Assembly (NCBI RefSeq): GCF_937863595.1
Contig: NZ_CALMGQ010000034.1
Location: 1 to 32,895 of the forward strand
Length of the DNA stretch: 32,895 bases
Source: an uncultured Cytophaga sp.
Lineage (GTDB): Bacteria > Bacteroidota > Bacteroidia > Cytophagales > Cytophagaceae
Direction of reading: 5' to 3'
How positions within the stretch are numbered: the stretch's first letter is position 1; every line of letters starts with the position of its first letter. Below are positions 22,561-31,328 of the stretch, piece after piece. The translations under genes and the position numbers were made by a program. The notes under the pieces were generated by a model. It did not search any database. It saw only the letters and a list, made by a program, of their open reading frames with translations, and was not told the origin of the DNA.

Positions 22561-23895
22561 ATGAAATTGTGGCAAAAAGATACCGAAGTAAATAAAGACA
22601 TTGAGCGTTTCACTGTTGGGAAAGACCGTGAGATGGATTTGTTTTTAGCTCCGTTTGATGTACTGGGTTCGATGGCGCACATCACCATGTTAGAGAGCAT
22701 CGGTTTGATTGGCAAAGAAGAACTTCCTGTATTGTTGAACGAACTTCGTAACATCTATACTGAAATCGAAGCGGGTAATTTTATCATTGAAGAAGGCGTT
22801 GAAGATGTACACTCGCAAGTGGAAATGATATTAACCAGTCGCCTTGGCGATTTGGGTAAAAAAATTCACAGCGGACGTTCTCGTAACGATCAAGTTTTAG
22901 TAGACCTGAAATTGTTTACCCGTCATGCCATTCGAGAAACGGTTGATAATACAAAAGAATTATTTGAGACCTTGATTTCTCAAAGTGAAAAATATAAGTC
23001 TGTAATCATACCGGGTTATACGCATTTGCAAATTGCCATGCCATCATCCTTTGGCTTGTGGTTTGGAGCCTATGCAGAAAGCTTAGCAGACGACATGCAC
23101 ATGATGTTGGCAGGTTACCGCATCAGCAATAAGAATCCATTGGGTTCTGCAGCGGGTTACGGATCATCTTTTCCCTTGAACCGCACCATGACAACAAACT
23201 TGTTGGGCTTTGCAGAAATGAACCACAATGTGGTGTATGCGCAAATGGGTCGTGGTAAAACAGAAAAAAATGTGACTGCTGCACTTGCATCTATCGCTGC
23301 TACCATTGGTCGTATGTCGATGGATGTATGCTTGTATATGAATCAGAATTTTGATTTCATGACCTTGCCAGATGAGTTGACAACAGGGTCAAGCATTATG
23401 CCGCATAAGAAAAACCCGGATGTGTTTGAATTGATACGTGCACGTTGCAATCGTTTGCAAGCATTGCCAAATGAGATATCTATGATTATGGCAAATTTGC
23501 CATCGGGATATCACCGCGACATGCAATTAATTAAAGAAAATTTTATTCCTGCATTTCAAGATATAAACGATTGTTTGCGCATTGCAAACTTTATGTTGAA
23601 ACAAGTGAAGGTAAAAGAGAATATTGTTAAAGACCCGAAGTACTTATACATGTATAGTGTAGAAGTGGTAAATAATATGGTGTTAGATGGCATGCCTTTC
23701 CGTGATGCGTATAAAAAAGTTGGAGGTATGATTGAAGATAAAACCTTCACTGCCCTCGATACGATTAATCATACGCATGAAGGGAGTATTGGTAATTTAA
23801 TGCACAAAGAAATTAAGGCTTCCATGCAAAAAGTTTTGGATGCATTTGAGTTTGAAAAGGTGGATGGCGCGATTGAGAACTTGTTACTGAAATAG
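22561..23895 (+). CDS. argH: Argininosuccinate lyase
   Basis: Splits argininosuccinate into arginine and fumarate, the last step of the pathway. The 444-residue protein belongs to the fumarase/aspartase superfamily: HSGRSRNDQV (103-112), GYTHLQIAMPSSFG (152-165) and the signature GSSIMPHKKNP (276-286) with the mobile catalytic serine loop. The length is slightly below the usual 460. It ends the arginine cluster, and the next gene is separated by an 83-bp spacer occupied by a strong inverted repeat. Confidence 0.95.
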   Translation: MKLWQKDTEVNKDIERFTVGKDREMDLFLAPFDVLGSMAHITMLESIGLIGKEELPVLLNELRNIYTEIEAGNFIIEEGVEDVHSQVEMILTSRLGDLGKKIHSGRSRNDQVLVDLKLFTRHAIRETVDNTKELFETLISQSEKYKSVIIPGYTHLQIAMPSSFGLWFGAYAESLADDMHMMLAGYRISNKNPLGSAAGYGSSFPLNRTMTTNLLGFAEMNHNVVYAQMGRGKTEKNVTAALASIAATIGRMSMDVCLYMNQNFDFMTLPDELTTGSSIMPHKKNPDVFELIRARCNRLQALPNEISMIMANLPSGYHRDMQLIKENFIPAFQDINDCLRIANFMLKQVKVKENIVKDPKYLYMYSVEVVNNMVLDGMPFRDAYKKVGGMIEDKTFTALDTINHTHEGSIGNLMHKEIKASMQKVLDAFEFEKVDGAIENLLLK

Positions 23896-23921
23896 CTTTC
23901 AAACTAGGTTCATGTAATGTG

Positions 23922-23979
23922 TAGTATATCTAAGATTATGGTTTATGCTACACATTAAACCATAATCTTAGATATACTA
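23922..23979. promoter_or_regulatory. Perfect 24-bp inverted repeat ending on the kinase start codon
   Basis: Positions 23922-23945 (TAGTATATCTAAGATTATGG and four more) and 23956-23979 are exact reverse complements around a 10-nt loop; the last base is the A of the kinase ATG. A competing 9-bp stem exists: AATGTGTAG (23916-23924) pairs with CTACACATT (23948-23956), part of the loop. No T-run follows, so this is not an ordinary terminator for argH. A translational switch or a large operator is possible. Confidence 0.6.
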
Positions 23980-26555
23980 TGAAATTATCAATACGTACCC
24001 TCAATCTTGTTTTTTCGATCTCACTGCTTTTGTTGATTTCGGCATTTATATATTCATACTTAAATATTCAAGGACTAAGAGCTGCTAACCAATCGGTTAT
24101 CCATACCAATGCCGTTATTCTACGTTTAGAAAGTATCTACTCAAATGTTAAAAATAATGAGTCTGGTGTTAGGGGGTATGTTTTAACCAAAGACGCGTCA
24201 CATATTTCGCAACAAGGGAGAGTTATTAGTGAAATCAAGATGGAATTAAATAAACTTGATTCACTTACCGCAGATAATCCACGGCAACAAATTTATGTTG
24301 ACACATTACGTAAAATGTTAAATGACCGTTTTTTTTTATTCAATGGCTTAATTAATCTTGCGAATAACGATGCCGATGAAGAGTCGATTCTTTCTATGTT
24401 GGCACAGGGTAAAACGTCGACCGACCATATCAATGTGATTGTTCAAATCATGAAACAAAACGAAGAAGTATTGTTAACACTTCGGAATCAAAAGATGGAA
24501 GAATTAAATAGAAATGCACCGCTCACAATTCTATCTTCTGGTATTCTTGGTTTTTTTGTTTTAGTGCTATCATATATATTTATTTTGCGTCATTTACGCG
24601 TTAGAAATAGAATTTCAAATGAATTGAAATCAAAAAATACCTTATTGGAATATGTCCAACAAATAACCCAGATGGGCAGCTTTGAATATAACATTCATAC
24701 GAATACATTGACATGGTCAAATGAAATGTATACTATTTTTGAAATGAATAAAAATACTTCTCCTCAACTAGATTTTATTGATACGCTTATTGTGGATGAA
24801 TCAAAAACGATTCATGGAGCCAGAAAGAGAAAATTTGAACTTGGTGGTAATTATTCCGAAGAATTTAAAATCCGGACAGCAAGCGGGAAAGAAAAGATTC
24901 TTCTTTCAAATGGGTATAGCATAAATAAGAATGGTGTAATCGTTGTTTATGGTGCGATCATTGATATTACAGCCCTTAAAAAGGCTGAGTTGACTGCATT
25001 GGAGCAGCAACAAGAGATGAAGCTTGCAAAAGAGAAAGCTGAAAGTGCCAGCCAATTTAAAACAAGATTTTTATCTAACATGAGTCATGAAATTCGGACA
25101 CCTATAAACGCTATTTTAGGTTTTTCTCGAATTTTATCCACGCAAGAAGTAACATTACAGCAAAAGGAATTATTGAAAAATATAACAATATCGGGAGAAT
25201 TGTTATTAAAGCTTATCGGTAATATTTTAGATATCAGTAAAATTGAAGAAGGTAAAGTTTTGATCGAACGTAAAATCTTTCATTTTAAAGAAAATATTCG
25301 ATCTGTCTTAAGTCCCTTTAATTATGCTGCATCGGAAAAAGGCTTGGGCTTTAGTTTGCTAATTGATGAACAGATTCCGAACTACGTATTGGGTGATGCT
25401 CCTAGAGTTACTCAAGTATTGGTAAACCTCATTGGTAATGCATTGAAATTTACAAAACAAGGGAAAATATCTGTTAAGATTGAATTGCAAAAGAAAGTTG
25501 ACGAAATTATTTACATAGATTTTTCTGTAAGTGATACGGGTATAGGAATTGAAAAAGAAAAACAACATCTTGTTTTTGAAAGTTTTACGCAAGCAAACGA
25601 ATCTATTTCTACTACTTATGGTGGTACAGGTTTGGGCTTGGCAATTGTTGACGAAGTAGTTTCCTTGATGGGTGGAAAAATTGTTGTTCAAAGTCCTTTA
25701 TATACTGACGACAATGCAAATGGATATGGAACAGCATTTTTATTTACGCTTCCATTTACGATAAGCTTGGATGTAAAAAGCGAGCCAGCAAATGATAAGC
25801 AGATACAACAGTTTTCAAGAGGCGTGCATGTTTTATTAGCAGATGACAATGAAATGAATCGCAAGCTCGGAGCCTATACTTTACAAGCCTTGGGCTGCAC
25901 ATTCGATATTGTTGAAAATGGTTTAGAAGCGGTGCAAAAAGTTTCAACCAACAAGTATGATATTATTTTAATGGACATGCAAATGCCTATTTGTGATGGC
26001 TTGTCGGCAACACGTCAAATAAGAGCAACGAATACGATTGTTCCAATTATTGGTTTGACTGCAAATGTCTTTCAAGAAGATATTGATGCGTGCCTCAATG
26101 CTGGTATGGATGCACACTTAGGGAAACCGTATACTGATATAGATTTGTATTTGCTTATTGATACCTGGGTTTTTCAATCGACTAAAACGATACCCGTTTA
26201 TTCAGGGTCTTATTGCCAGTATACATTTGTAGAAAATTTAGCAAAACGTGATATTAAATTCTATAAAGATTTTTTAGAAATGCTTTACGTGCAAAATAAC
26301 ACGCTTTCAGAAAAAATAGAACTTGCATTTTCGAATTCCGATTTTGCAGATATGGCATTTCAACTCCATCAATACAAGTCTTGCGTGCGTATGTTGGAAG
26401 TAGATAAGCAGAGTGTTTTGATATCAGAGCTTGAGCGGATCATAACACATACACCTTCTGAAATGCACGTTATGGGCATATCCTTACTCCAAGAATTAAT
26501 GCGTATTGGGGCAATTATTTCAGAAGAAATTCAACATAAAATATCAATACTTTAA
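23979..26555 (+). CDS. Hybrid sensor histidine kinase: CHASE3-PAS-HisKA-HATPase-REC-Hpt
   Basis: The 858-residue protein has two membrane segments (about 10-30 and 181-203) framing a CHASE3-like periplasmic domain (NNESGVRGYVLT at 59-70). A PAS domain follows (about 225-335), then HisKA with phospho-acceptor His370 in FLSNMSHEIRTPINAILG, and the ATPase with N-box NLIGNALKFT, DTGIGI and GGTGLGL. A receiver domain (616-725) carries Asp666 in LMDMQMP. The C-terminal helices contain LHQYKSCVRML, where His797 fits a phosphotransfer (Hpt) site. The full relay can thus run inside one protein. No separate response regulator lies nearby. Confidence 0.92.
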   Translation: MKLSIRTLNLVFSISLLLLISAFIYSYLNIQGLRAANQSVIHTNAVILRLESIYSNVKNNESGVRGYVLTKDASHISQQGRVISEIKMELNKLDSLTADNPRQQIYVDTLRKMLNDRFFLFNGLINLANNDADEESILSMLAQGKTSTDHINVIVQIMKQNEEVLLTLRNQKMEELNRNAPLTILSSGILGFFVLVLSYIFILRHLRVRNRISNELKSKNTLLEYVQQITQMGSFEYNIHTNTLTWSNEMYTIFEMNKNTSPQLDFIDTLIVDESKTIHGARKRKFELGGNYSEEFKIRTASGKEKILLSNGYSINKNGVIVVYGAIIDITALKKAELTALEQQQEMKLAKEKAESASQFKTRFLSNMSHEIRTPINAILGFSRILSTQEVTLQQKELLKNITISGELLLKLIGNILDISKIEEGKVLIERKIFHFKENIRSVLSPFNYAASEKGLGFSLLIDEQIPNYVLGDAPRVTQVLVNLIGNALKFTKQGKISVKIELQKKVDEIIYIDFSVSDTGIGIEKEKQHLVFESFTQANESISTTYGGTGLGLAIVDEVVSLMGGKIVVQSPLYTDDNANGYGTAFLFTLPFTISLDVKSEPANDKQIQQFSRGVHVLLADDNEMNRKLGAYTLQALGCTFDIVENGLEAVQKVSTNKYDIILMDMQMPICDGLSATRQIRATNTIVPIIGLTANVFQEDIDACLNAGMDAHLGKPYTDIDLYLLIDTWVFQSTKTIPVYSGSYCQYTFVENLAKRDIKFYKDFLEMLYVQNNTLSEKIELAFSNSDFADMAFQLHQYKSCVRMLEVDKQSVLISELERIITHTPSEMHVMGISLLQELMRIGAIISEEIQHKISIL

Positions 26556-26562
26556 TAACCGT

Positions 26563-26769
26563 ATGGAACTTTTAAAAGGTTTATTCAGACATTACAAAGG
26601 CAATGAATACGAAGTAATCGGAGTTGCCAAACACAGTGAAACCGAAGAAGAACTTGTTGTATATGTGTCGCTAAAGAACCCAGAACAGCTGTGGGTACGT
26701 CCATTAACGATGTTTTGTGAGACAATAGAATTGAATGGGGTAATCGTAAATCGATTTCAAAAAATATAA
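26563..26769 (+). CDS. DUF1653-family small protein
   Basis: The ATG at 26563 is chosen because the family begins with the Y/F-R-H-Y-K-G motif (FRHYKGNEYEVIGVAKHSET); upstream in-frame codons belong to the end of the kinase gene. The 68 residues form the complete DUF1653 domain, with ELVVYVSLKNPEQLWVRPL typical. Function is unknown. It lies 7 bp after the hybrid kinase and is followed by a terminator, so the two are co-transcribed. Confidence 0.88.
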   Translation: MELLKGLFRHYKGNEYEVIGVAKHSETEEELVVYVSLKNPEQLWVRPLTMFCETIELNGVIVNRFQKI

Positions 26770-26801
26770 AAAGATATCTGCGTTATAGAATTATTATATT
26801 G

Positions 26802-26846
26802 AAATAGTAACGGCAACCTTTTTATCAAAGATTGCCGTTACTATTT
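26802..26846. terminator. Hairpin with perfect 15-bp stem after the DUF1653 gene
   Basis: AAATAGTAACGGCAA (26802-26816) pairs exactly with TTGCCGTTACTATTT (26832-26846) around a 15-nt loop. It lies between convergent genes. The trailing T-run is short, so termination strength is uncertain; the A-rich 5' side gives some function in the other direction. Confidence 0.65.
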
Positions 26847-26904
26847 ATGCCAATAAAATTATCTTTTTAAGATAGGATAGAAATGCATTGCATTTTTCAA
26901 GCAA

Positions 26905-27366
26905 TCAATCTTTCCGATATTTTAATTGAAGCCCAAGCATAAAGTTGCGCAACACTTGATCTTTACACGGTCTGAATTGAGATTGTGTTGGGCTTCTAAA
27001 AAAGGCACTTAATTCGTGTTTGCTAAACCGAAAGCCAGCCAAATCTAATACTTCTAAGATATCATCATCTTGAAAGTTAAGTGCAATTTTTAATTTTCTG
27101 AAAATGATGTTGTTGTTCAAACTTTTTTCGTTGATAGGTGCTTGTCCATCTTTCTTTCCACGTTTATCAATGATAAATCCATTCAGAAAACAGGCAAAAT
27201 CTTTATCTAGTAATTGAATAAAACTTGGATCATCTTCTTTTTTCATCCAATCACTCACAGCAGCACGCGTTACTTCTGCATCTGCAAGTGCAAATAATTC
27301 AATCATTTTATCATCACTAAAGTCGAATGTATACCTAAGCTTGCGTAAAATATCGTTGTTGTTCAT
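26905..27366 (-). CDS. DUF1456 family protein (YehS-like)
   Basis: The 153 residues consist of two similar halves: NNNDILRKLRYTFDFSDDKM (about 2-21) and NNNIIFRKLKIALNFQDDDI (about 84-103), each followed by a short helical segment, the duplicated layout of DUF1456. Function is not established; the family is soluble and widespread in gamma-proteobacteria and Bacteroidota. It is the last gene of a minus-strand group, 44 bp after the nudix gene. Confidence 0.88.
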   Translation of the reverse strand: MNNNDILRKLRYTFDFSDDKMIELFALADAEVTRAAVSDWMKKEDDPSFIQLLDKDFACFLNGFIIDKRGKKDGQAPINEKSLNNNIIFRKLKIALNFQDDDILEVLDLAGFRFSKHELSAFFRSPTQSQFRPCKDQVLRNFMLGLQLKYRKD

Positions 27367-27410
27367 TTTGTATTATAATATATAATTCTCTCGTAAAGAT
27401 ACGAAGGATT

Positions 27411-27830
27411 TTACGAAGGCAAGTTGCCTTTTACATCACGTTTGTATAAAGCCTTAACAATATTTACATCCCCTTCTGAAAAGTCGAAGGTCGATAGGTC
27501 TTTCGCAGGTACCCATTTGAATGCTGCATGTTCATTCAAAATCAGTACGCCGCCTTTTATAGCAACTTCTATAGGCGTTAACTTTAATGTGAAGGTTGGA
27601 TAGTCGTGCAAGTAATATGGATATTCTTGAATCACTTCCACATCGATATCAAATTCTTCTTTTATTTCGCGTATAATGGCATTCGAATTTGTTTCACCTT
27701 GTTCTACTTTCCCTCCAGGAAACTCCCACTTTAAAGGCATTTTCATGGTAGCGCTCCGTTGTGCTATGAAATAGTTGTCGTCATCTTTGATAACGGCACA
27801 AACAACAGCAATGGTTGGCAAATCGCTCAT
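27411..27830 (-). CDS. NUDIX hydrolase, MutT-like
   Basis: A 139-residue nucleotide diphosphate hydrolase with the Nudix box from Gly40 to Ile62: GKVEQGET, then REIKEEFDI, fitting G-x5-E-x7-REUxEExGU except that the Gly near the end is Asp61. WEFPGGK before the box is typical of MutT (8-oxo-dGTP) and related CTP-type enzymes. The exact substrate cannot be told. It lies 51 bp downstream of ispD on the same strand. Confidence 0.88.
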   Translation of the reverse strand: MSDLPTIAVVCAVIKDDDNYFIAQRSATMKMPLKWEFPGGKVEQGETNSNAIIREIKEEFDIDVEVIQEYPYYLHDYPTFTLKLTPIEVAIKGGVLILNEHAAFKWVPAKDLSTFDFSEGDVNIVKALYKRDVKGNLPS

Positions 27831-27881
27831 ATCTTGTACTTTTGGTGTAATCCATTTATACGTATAAAAGACGCTTAAGAT

Positions 27882-28559
27882 TTAATATTCAAATTTTTTC
27901 AAAATAGATTCTGCCATTGCTAAATCTTCGGGTGTTGTAATTTTAATGTTATCGTAGGATCCTTCAATCAACTCAACAGCATATCCTGCGGCTTCTGACA
28001 CGCTTGCATCGTCAGTAAAATCCATATGTTGTGCTTTATGAAATGCATCACGTATTTGTTGAATCTGAAACGTTTGAGGTGTTTGAACGATCTTGTATTT
28101 AGTTCTATCCACCGATTTATTTTCGGTGCCATGTATTAATCGAATAGAATCTTTTAATTCTACAGCCGCAACTGCGTTTCCTTTTTTTTCTGCTATAGAA
28201 TATGACTCTTCAATAACGCGCTTGCTTATAAAGGGGCGTACACCGTCATGTATTGCAACTAAGCCAGACGTTTCGCCAATACTATTTAATCCGTTGCGCA
28301 CAGATTGAAACCGATTATTTCCTCCAGAAACAATTACGTGCGGAATCGAAAAAGAGTACTTTTCGCAGAGTTGATGCCATCGTTCTATTTGCTCTTCAGG
28401 CAAAACCAAAATGATGTTTACTTTTTCAGTACTTGTGAAAAAACGTTTGATGGTATGCATAAGAATAGGTGCATTTCCAATAGGTAGAAATTGCTTCGGT
28501 GTATCCGAACCCATTCTTGACCCTGAGCCTCCCGCAACGATTAGTGCATATCTGTTCAT
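27882..28559 (-). CDS. ispD: 2-C-methyl-D-erythritol 4-phosphate cytidylyltransferase
   Basis: Third enzyme of the non-mevalonate isoprenoid route, forming CDP-methylerythritol from MEP and CTP. The 225-residue length fits. The nucleotide-binding loop AGGSGSRMG (9-17) and Lys22 in TPKQF are present; AIHDGVRPFIS and TDDASVSEAAG are the family's substrate-binding segments. It is first in the minus-strand group ispD-nudix-DUF1456. The region ahead of its start holds an inverted-repeat element shared with the dnaK upstream side. Confidence 0.94.
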   Translation of the reverse strand: MNRYALIVAGGSGSRMGSDTPKQFLPIGNAPILMHTIKRFFTSTEKVNIILVLPEEQIERWHQLCEKYSFSIPHVIVSGGNNRFQSVRNGLNSIGETSGLVAIHDGVRPFISKRVIEESYSIAEKKGNAVAAVELKDSIRLIHGTENKSVDRTKYKIVQTPQTFQIQQIRDAFHKAQHMDFTDDASVSEAAGYAVELIEGSYDNIKITTPEDLAMAESILKKFEY

Positions 28560-28627
28560 TCTTTCTGTATTAATAATATATATGTGTTAAGATTGAATTT
28601 TATTTCGAAAGTTCAAAGCCTATGGTT

Positions 28628-28778
28628 AAATTCCAAATAACAAAAAACAAATTTCAAACTACTGGAAATAACTAAGGTTGAAATTTAATCCATGATAATT
28701 CCATGATTATGAAGCATGCCACTAGGTTTATTTTTTATCTAAAGCCGTTTGGAATTTGCTTTTTGTTATTTGGAATTT
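28628..28778. repeat. MITE-like inverted repeat pair, AATTCCAAA class, without a gene
   Basis: A 32-nt left arm (28628-28659, AAATTCCAAATAACAAAAAA and onward) and right arm (28747-28778) match at 30 of 32 positions as reverse complements. The 87-bp interior has no gene. The arms match the terminal repeats at 16527-16575 and 17068-17113 closely, so this is a second, gene-less copy about 12 kb away. It lies in the divergent spacer between ispD and dnaK. Confidence 0.7.
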
Positions 28779-28818
28779 CCTCTTAAACAACAGTTTCTGC
28801 CAAAATATAGCGTTATTG

Positions 28819-28843
28819 TGTCAATCTGTCAGAAAATATGTCA
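28819..28843 (+). promoter_or_regulatory. Three TGTCA direct repeats upstream of the dnaK promoter
   Basis: TGTCA occurs at 28819-28823, 28827-28831 (within CTGTCAG) and 28839-28843, just upstream of the sigma-54-type promoter. Their regular clustering suggests binding sites for an activator. They are close to the -24 box, nearer than typical enhancer sites. Confidence 0.4.
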
Positions 28844-28853
28844 TAAATTAGCC

Positions 28854-28869
28854 TTGGCACATGTATTGC
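28854..28869 (+). promoter_or_regulatory. Sigma-54 (-24/-12) promoter of dnaK
   Basis: TTGGCAC-ATGTA-TTGC matches the sigma-54 consensus YTGGCACGnnnnTTGCW nearly perfectly, with the invariant GG (28856-28857) and GC (28868-28869) exactly 10 nt apart. Transcription would start near 28881, giving a leader of about 43 nt before the dnaK ATG. Confidence 0.7.
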
Positions 28870-28923
28870 CATTTGGTCTGTACAAAGATTGAAAAATTTC
28901 AAAAAAACAGAATAATAATAGAT

Positions 28924-30816
28924 ATGGGAAAAATTATCGGTATCGACTTAGGAACAACAAACTCTTGCGTTGCAGTAATGGAAGGTAGTGAGGCTGTTGT
29001 AATTCCAAACAGCGAAGGTAAAAGAACAACGCCTTCAATTGTAGCGTTTCTTGAAAATGGTGAGCGTAAAGTAGGTGATCCTGCTAAACGTCAGGCTATT
29101 ACAAACCCAACAAACACAATCAGCTCGATTAAACGTTTCATGGGTAAAAAATTCAGCGAGTCTAAAAAAGAAGCTGAACGTTCTACTTACAAATTAGAAT
29201 CAGGTAGTAACGATACACCAAGAGTTCGTATTGGTGATAGACAATATACTCCACAAGAACTTTCTGCAATGATTCTTCAAAAAATGAAGACTACAGCAGA
29301 AGAATATTTGGGTCATGAAGTAAAAGAAGCTGTTATTACAGTTCCTGCTTATTTCAATGACGCAGAACGTCAAGCTACTAAAGAAGCAGGTCAAATTGCA
29401 GGTTTAGAAGTTAAACGTATTATTAATGAGCCTACTGCCGCTGCTTTAGCATACGGTATGGATAAAAAAGGCAAGGATATGACAATCGCTGTATTCGATT
29501 TAGGTGGTGGTACGTTTGACGTGTCAGTGCTTGAATTAGGAGATGGTGTATTTGAAGTAAAATCTACAAATGGTGATGTACACTTAGGTGGTGACAACTT
29601 TGATGAAGTAATCATTGACTGGTTGGCAGGTGAGTTCCAAACGGAAGAAGGTTTGGATTTACGTAAAGATCCAATGGCTTTACAACGTTTGAAAGAAGCT
29701 GCTGAAAAAGCAAAAATTGAATTGTCTAGCTCTGCTACAACTGAAATCAATTTGCCATATATCATGCCTGTTAACGGTATGCCTAAGCACTTAGTTAAAA
29801 CATTGACTAGAGCTAAGTTTGAACAACTTGCAGATAGCTTAATCAAGCGTACACTTGCACCTTGTAAGCAAGCATTGAAAGATGCAGGTTTGTCTGTAAG
29901 TCAAATTGATGAAGTAATTTTAGTTGGTGGTTCAACTCGTATTCCAAGAATTCAAGACGAAGTTGAAAAATTCTTTGGCAAAAAACCATCTAAAGGTGTT
30001 AACCCGGATGAAGTTGTTGCTTTAGGTGCTGCAATCCAAGGTGGTGTATTAACTGGTGAAGTAAAAGACGTATTGTTATTAGACGTTATTCCTTTGTCTC
30101 TTGGTATTGAAACAATGGGTGGTGTATTCACAAAATTAATTGAAGCAAACACAACGATTCCTTCTAAGAAATCTGAAACATTCTCAACTGCATCGGATAA
30201 CCAACCATCGGTTGAAATTCATGTATTGCAAGGCGAACGTGCTTTAGCAAAAGATAACAGATCTATTGGTCGTTTCCATTTAGGTGATATACCACCTGCT
30301 CCACGTGGTGTTCCTCAAGTTGAAGTAACATTTGATATTGATGCAAATGGTATCTTAAACGTTTCTGCAAAAGATAAAGGAACTGGAAAAGAGCAAAAAA
30401 TTCGTATCGAAGCATCTTCAGGTTTATCTGCGGATGAAATCGAACGTATGAGAGCTGAAGCGAAAGCGAACGAAGGACAAGATAAAGAAGAAAGAGAAAA
30501 GATTGAAAAAATCAATCAAGCGGATTCAATGATTTTCCAAACAGAAAAACAATTGAAAGAGTTTGGCGACAAACTTTCTGCTGGAAACAAAGCTGCTGTT
30601 GGTGGTGCGTTAACAGAATTGAAAGCTGCATACGAATCGAAAGATATCTCATCTATTGATTCTGCAATGGCTGCAATCAATACTGCATGGCAAGCTGCTT
30701 CTCAGGAAATGTACAGTGCTGAACAAGGTGCTGGACAACCAGGAGCTGAACAATCTGCACCTTCTGACAGCGTTACTGACGTTGAATTTGAAGAAGTAGA
30801 AGGAGATAAGAAGTAA
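28924..30816 (+). CDS. dnaK: Chaperone DnaK (Hsp70)
   Basis: ATP-dependent chaperone of 630 residues. The ATG at 28924 is used because the family starts [18 protein letters not shown]; the upstream in-frame extension to 28861 covers the promoter. The nucleotide-binding domain has [14 protein letters not shown] and [12 protein letters not shown], the substrate domain [14 protein letters not shown], and the C-terminus ends in the acidic [12 protein letters not shown] tail that binds co-chaperones. No dnaJ or grpE lies next to it in the window. Heat-shock control may run through the sigma-54 promoter upstream. A strong terminator follows. Confidence 0.97.
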   Translation: MGKIIGIDLGTTNSCVAVMEGSEAVVIPNSEGKRTTPSIVAFLENGERKVGDPAKRQAITNPTNTISSIKRFMGKKFSESKKEAERSTYKLESGSNDTPRVRIGDRQYTPQELSAMILQKMKTTAEEYLGHEVKEAVITVPAYFNDAERQATKEAGQIAGLEVKRIINEPTAAALAYGMDKKGKDMTIAVFDLGGGTFDVSVLELGDGVFEVKSTNGDVHLGGDNFDEVIIDWLAGEFQTEEGLDLRKDPMALQRLKEAAEKAKIELSSSATTEINLPYIMPVNGMPKHLVKTLTRAKFEQLADSLIKRTLAPCKQALKDAGLSVSQIDEVILVGGSTRIPRIQDEVEKFFGKKPSKGVNPDEVVALGAAIQGGVLTGEVKDVLLLDVIPLSLGIETMGGVFTKLIEANTTIPSKKSETFSTASDNQPSVEIHVLQGERALAKDNRSIGRFHLGDIPPAPRGVPQVEVTFDIDANGILNVSAKDKGTGKEQKIRIEASSGLSADEIERMRAEAKANEGQDKEEREKIEKINQADSMIFQTEKQLKEFGDKLSAGNKAAVGGALTELKAAYESKDISSIDSAMAAINTAWQAASQEMYSAEQGAGQPGAEQSAPSDSVTDVEFEEVEGDKK

Positions 30817-30838
30817 TTCTTAATTCTAAATAATAAGT

Positions 30839-30872
30839 AAAAAGAGTCATGCGATTGCGTGACTCTTTTTTT
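30839..30872 (+). terminator. Rho-independent terminator of dnaK
   Basis: AAAAAGAGTCATGC (30839-30852) pairs with GCGTGACTCTTTTT (30857-30870) around a GATT loop, followed by more T. A 14-bp stem with U-tract 22 bp after the stop codon is a textbook terminator. Confidence 0.9.
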
Positions 30873-31328
30873 ATACTTTTTTTTTAGAGAGCAACTTAGA
30901 TATATATAATTACGTATATAACTCGTTATTCTTTCTATAGAGTATTTGGATATTTTATAATAGGTTTAATATCAAGCATAAATGGATTAAAGTCAGGGTC
31001 GATTTTGAATCATTTCATCTATTTTCGATTCGAATAGTGAATACGTATCAATAAATAAATCTTTTATTAGTCAAGTAGAAAAAGTTTATAATTTAAATAG
31101 ACTCAATTATTAGTCTAACAAGCATCTTGTAAACTAATAATTATATATTTGGTGGGCATATCTACGAGAGGTCGCAAACTCATTTATTCATTCCCCAAGG
31201 GATAGTAAAAAATAGAGATATATGAATTTTCAAATTGCGATTTCTCAATTTAAATTTATTTCAGACGAATAAATTTATTGAAAGCTATCACTAATTAACA
31301 CGCATTTAATTTTGGCATTATTATATAT
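30873..31328. other. AT-rich gene-free spacer
   Basis: About 456 bp between the dnaK terminator and the next gene contain no credible open frame on either strand and no repeat of the classes seen elsewhere. A TAATTTTG element at 31307-31314 fits the -7 consensus but lacks a spaced -33 box and would leave a very short leader. Confidence 0.5.

Noticed and set aside
23922..23979. Rho-independent terminator of argH
   Set aside because: The stem is long and AT-rich with no U-run, and its last base is the start codon of the next gene.
28861..28923. Longer dnaK start at 28861
   Set aside because: This stretch covers the sigma-54 promoter and leader; DnaK proteins begin at the [10 protein letters not shown] motif (28924).
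31307..31328. Sigma-54 promoter at TTTTGGCATTATT before the TPR gene
   Set aside because: The GG dinucleotide is present but there is no GC 10 nt later.
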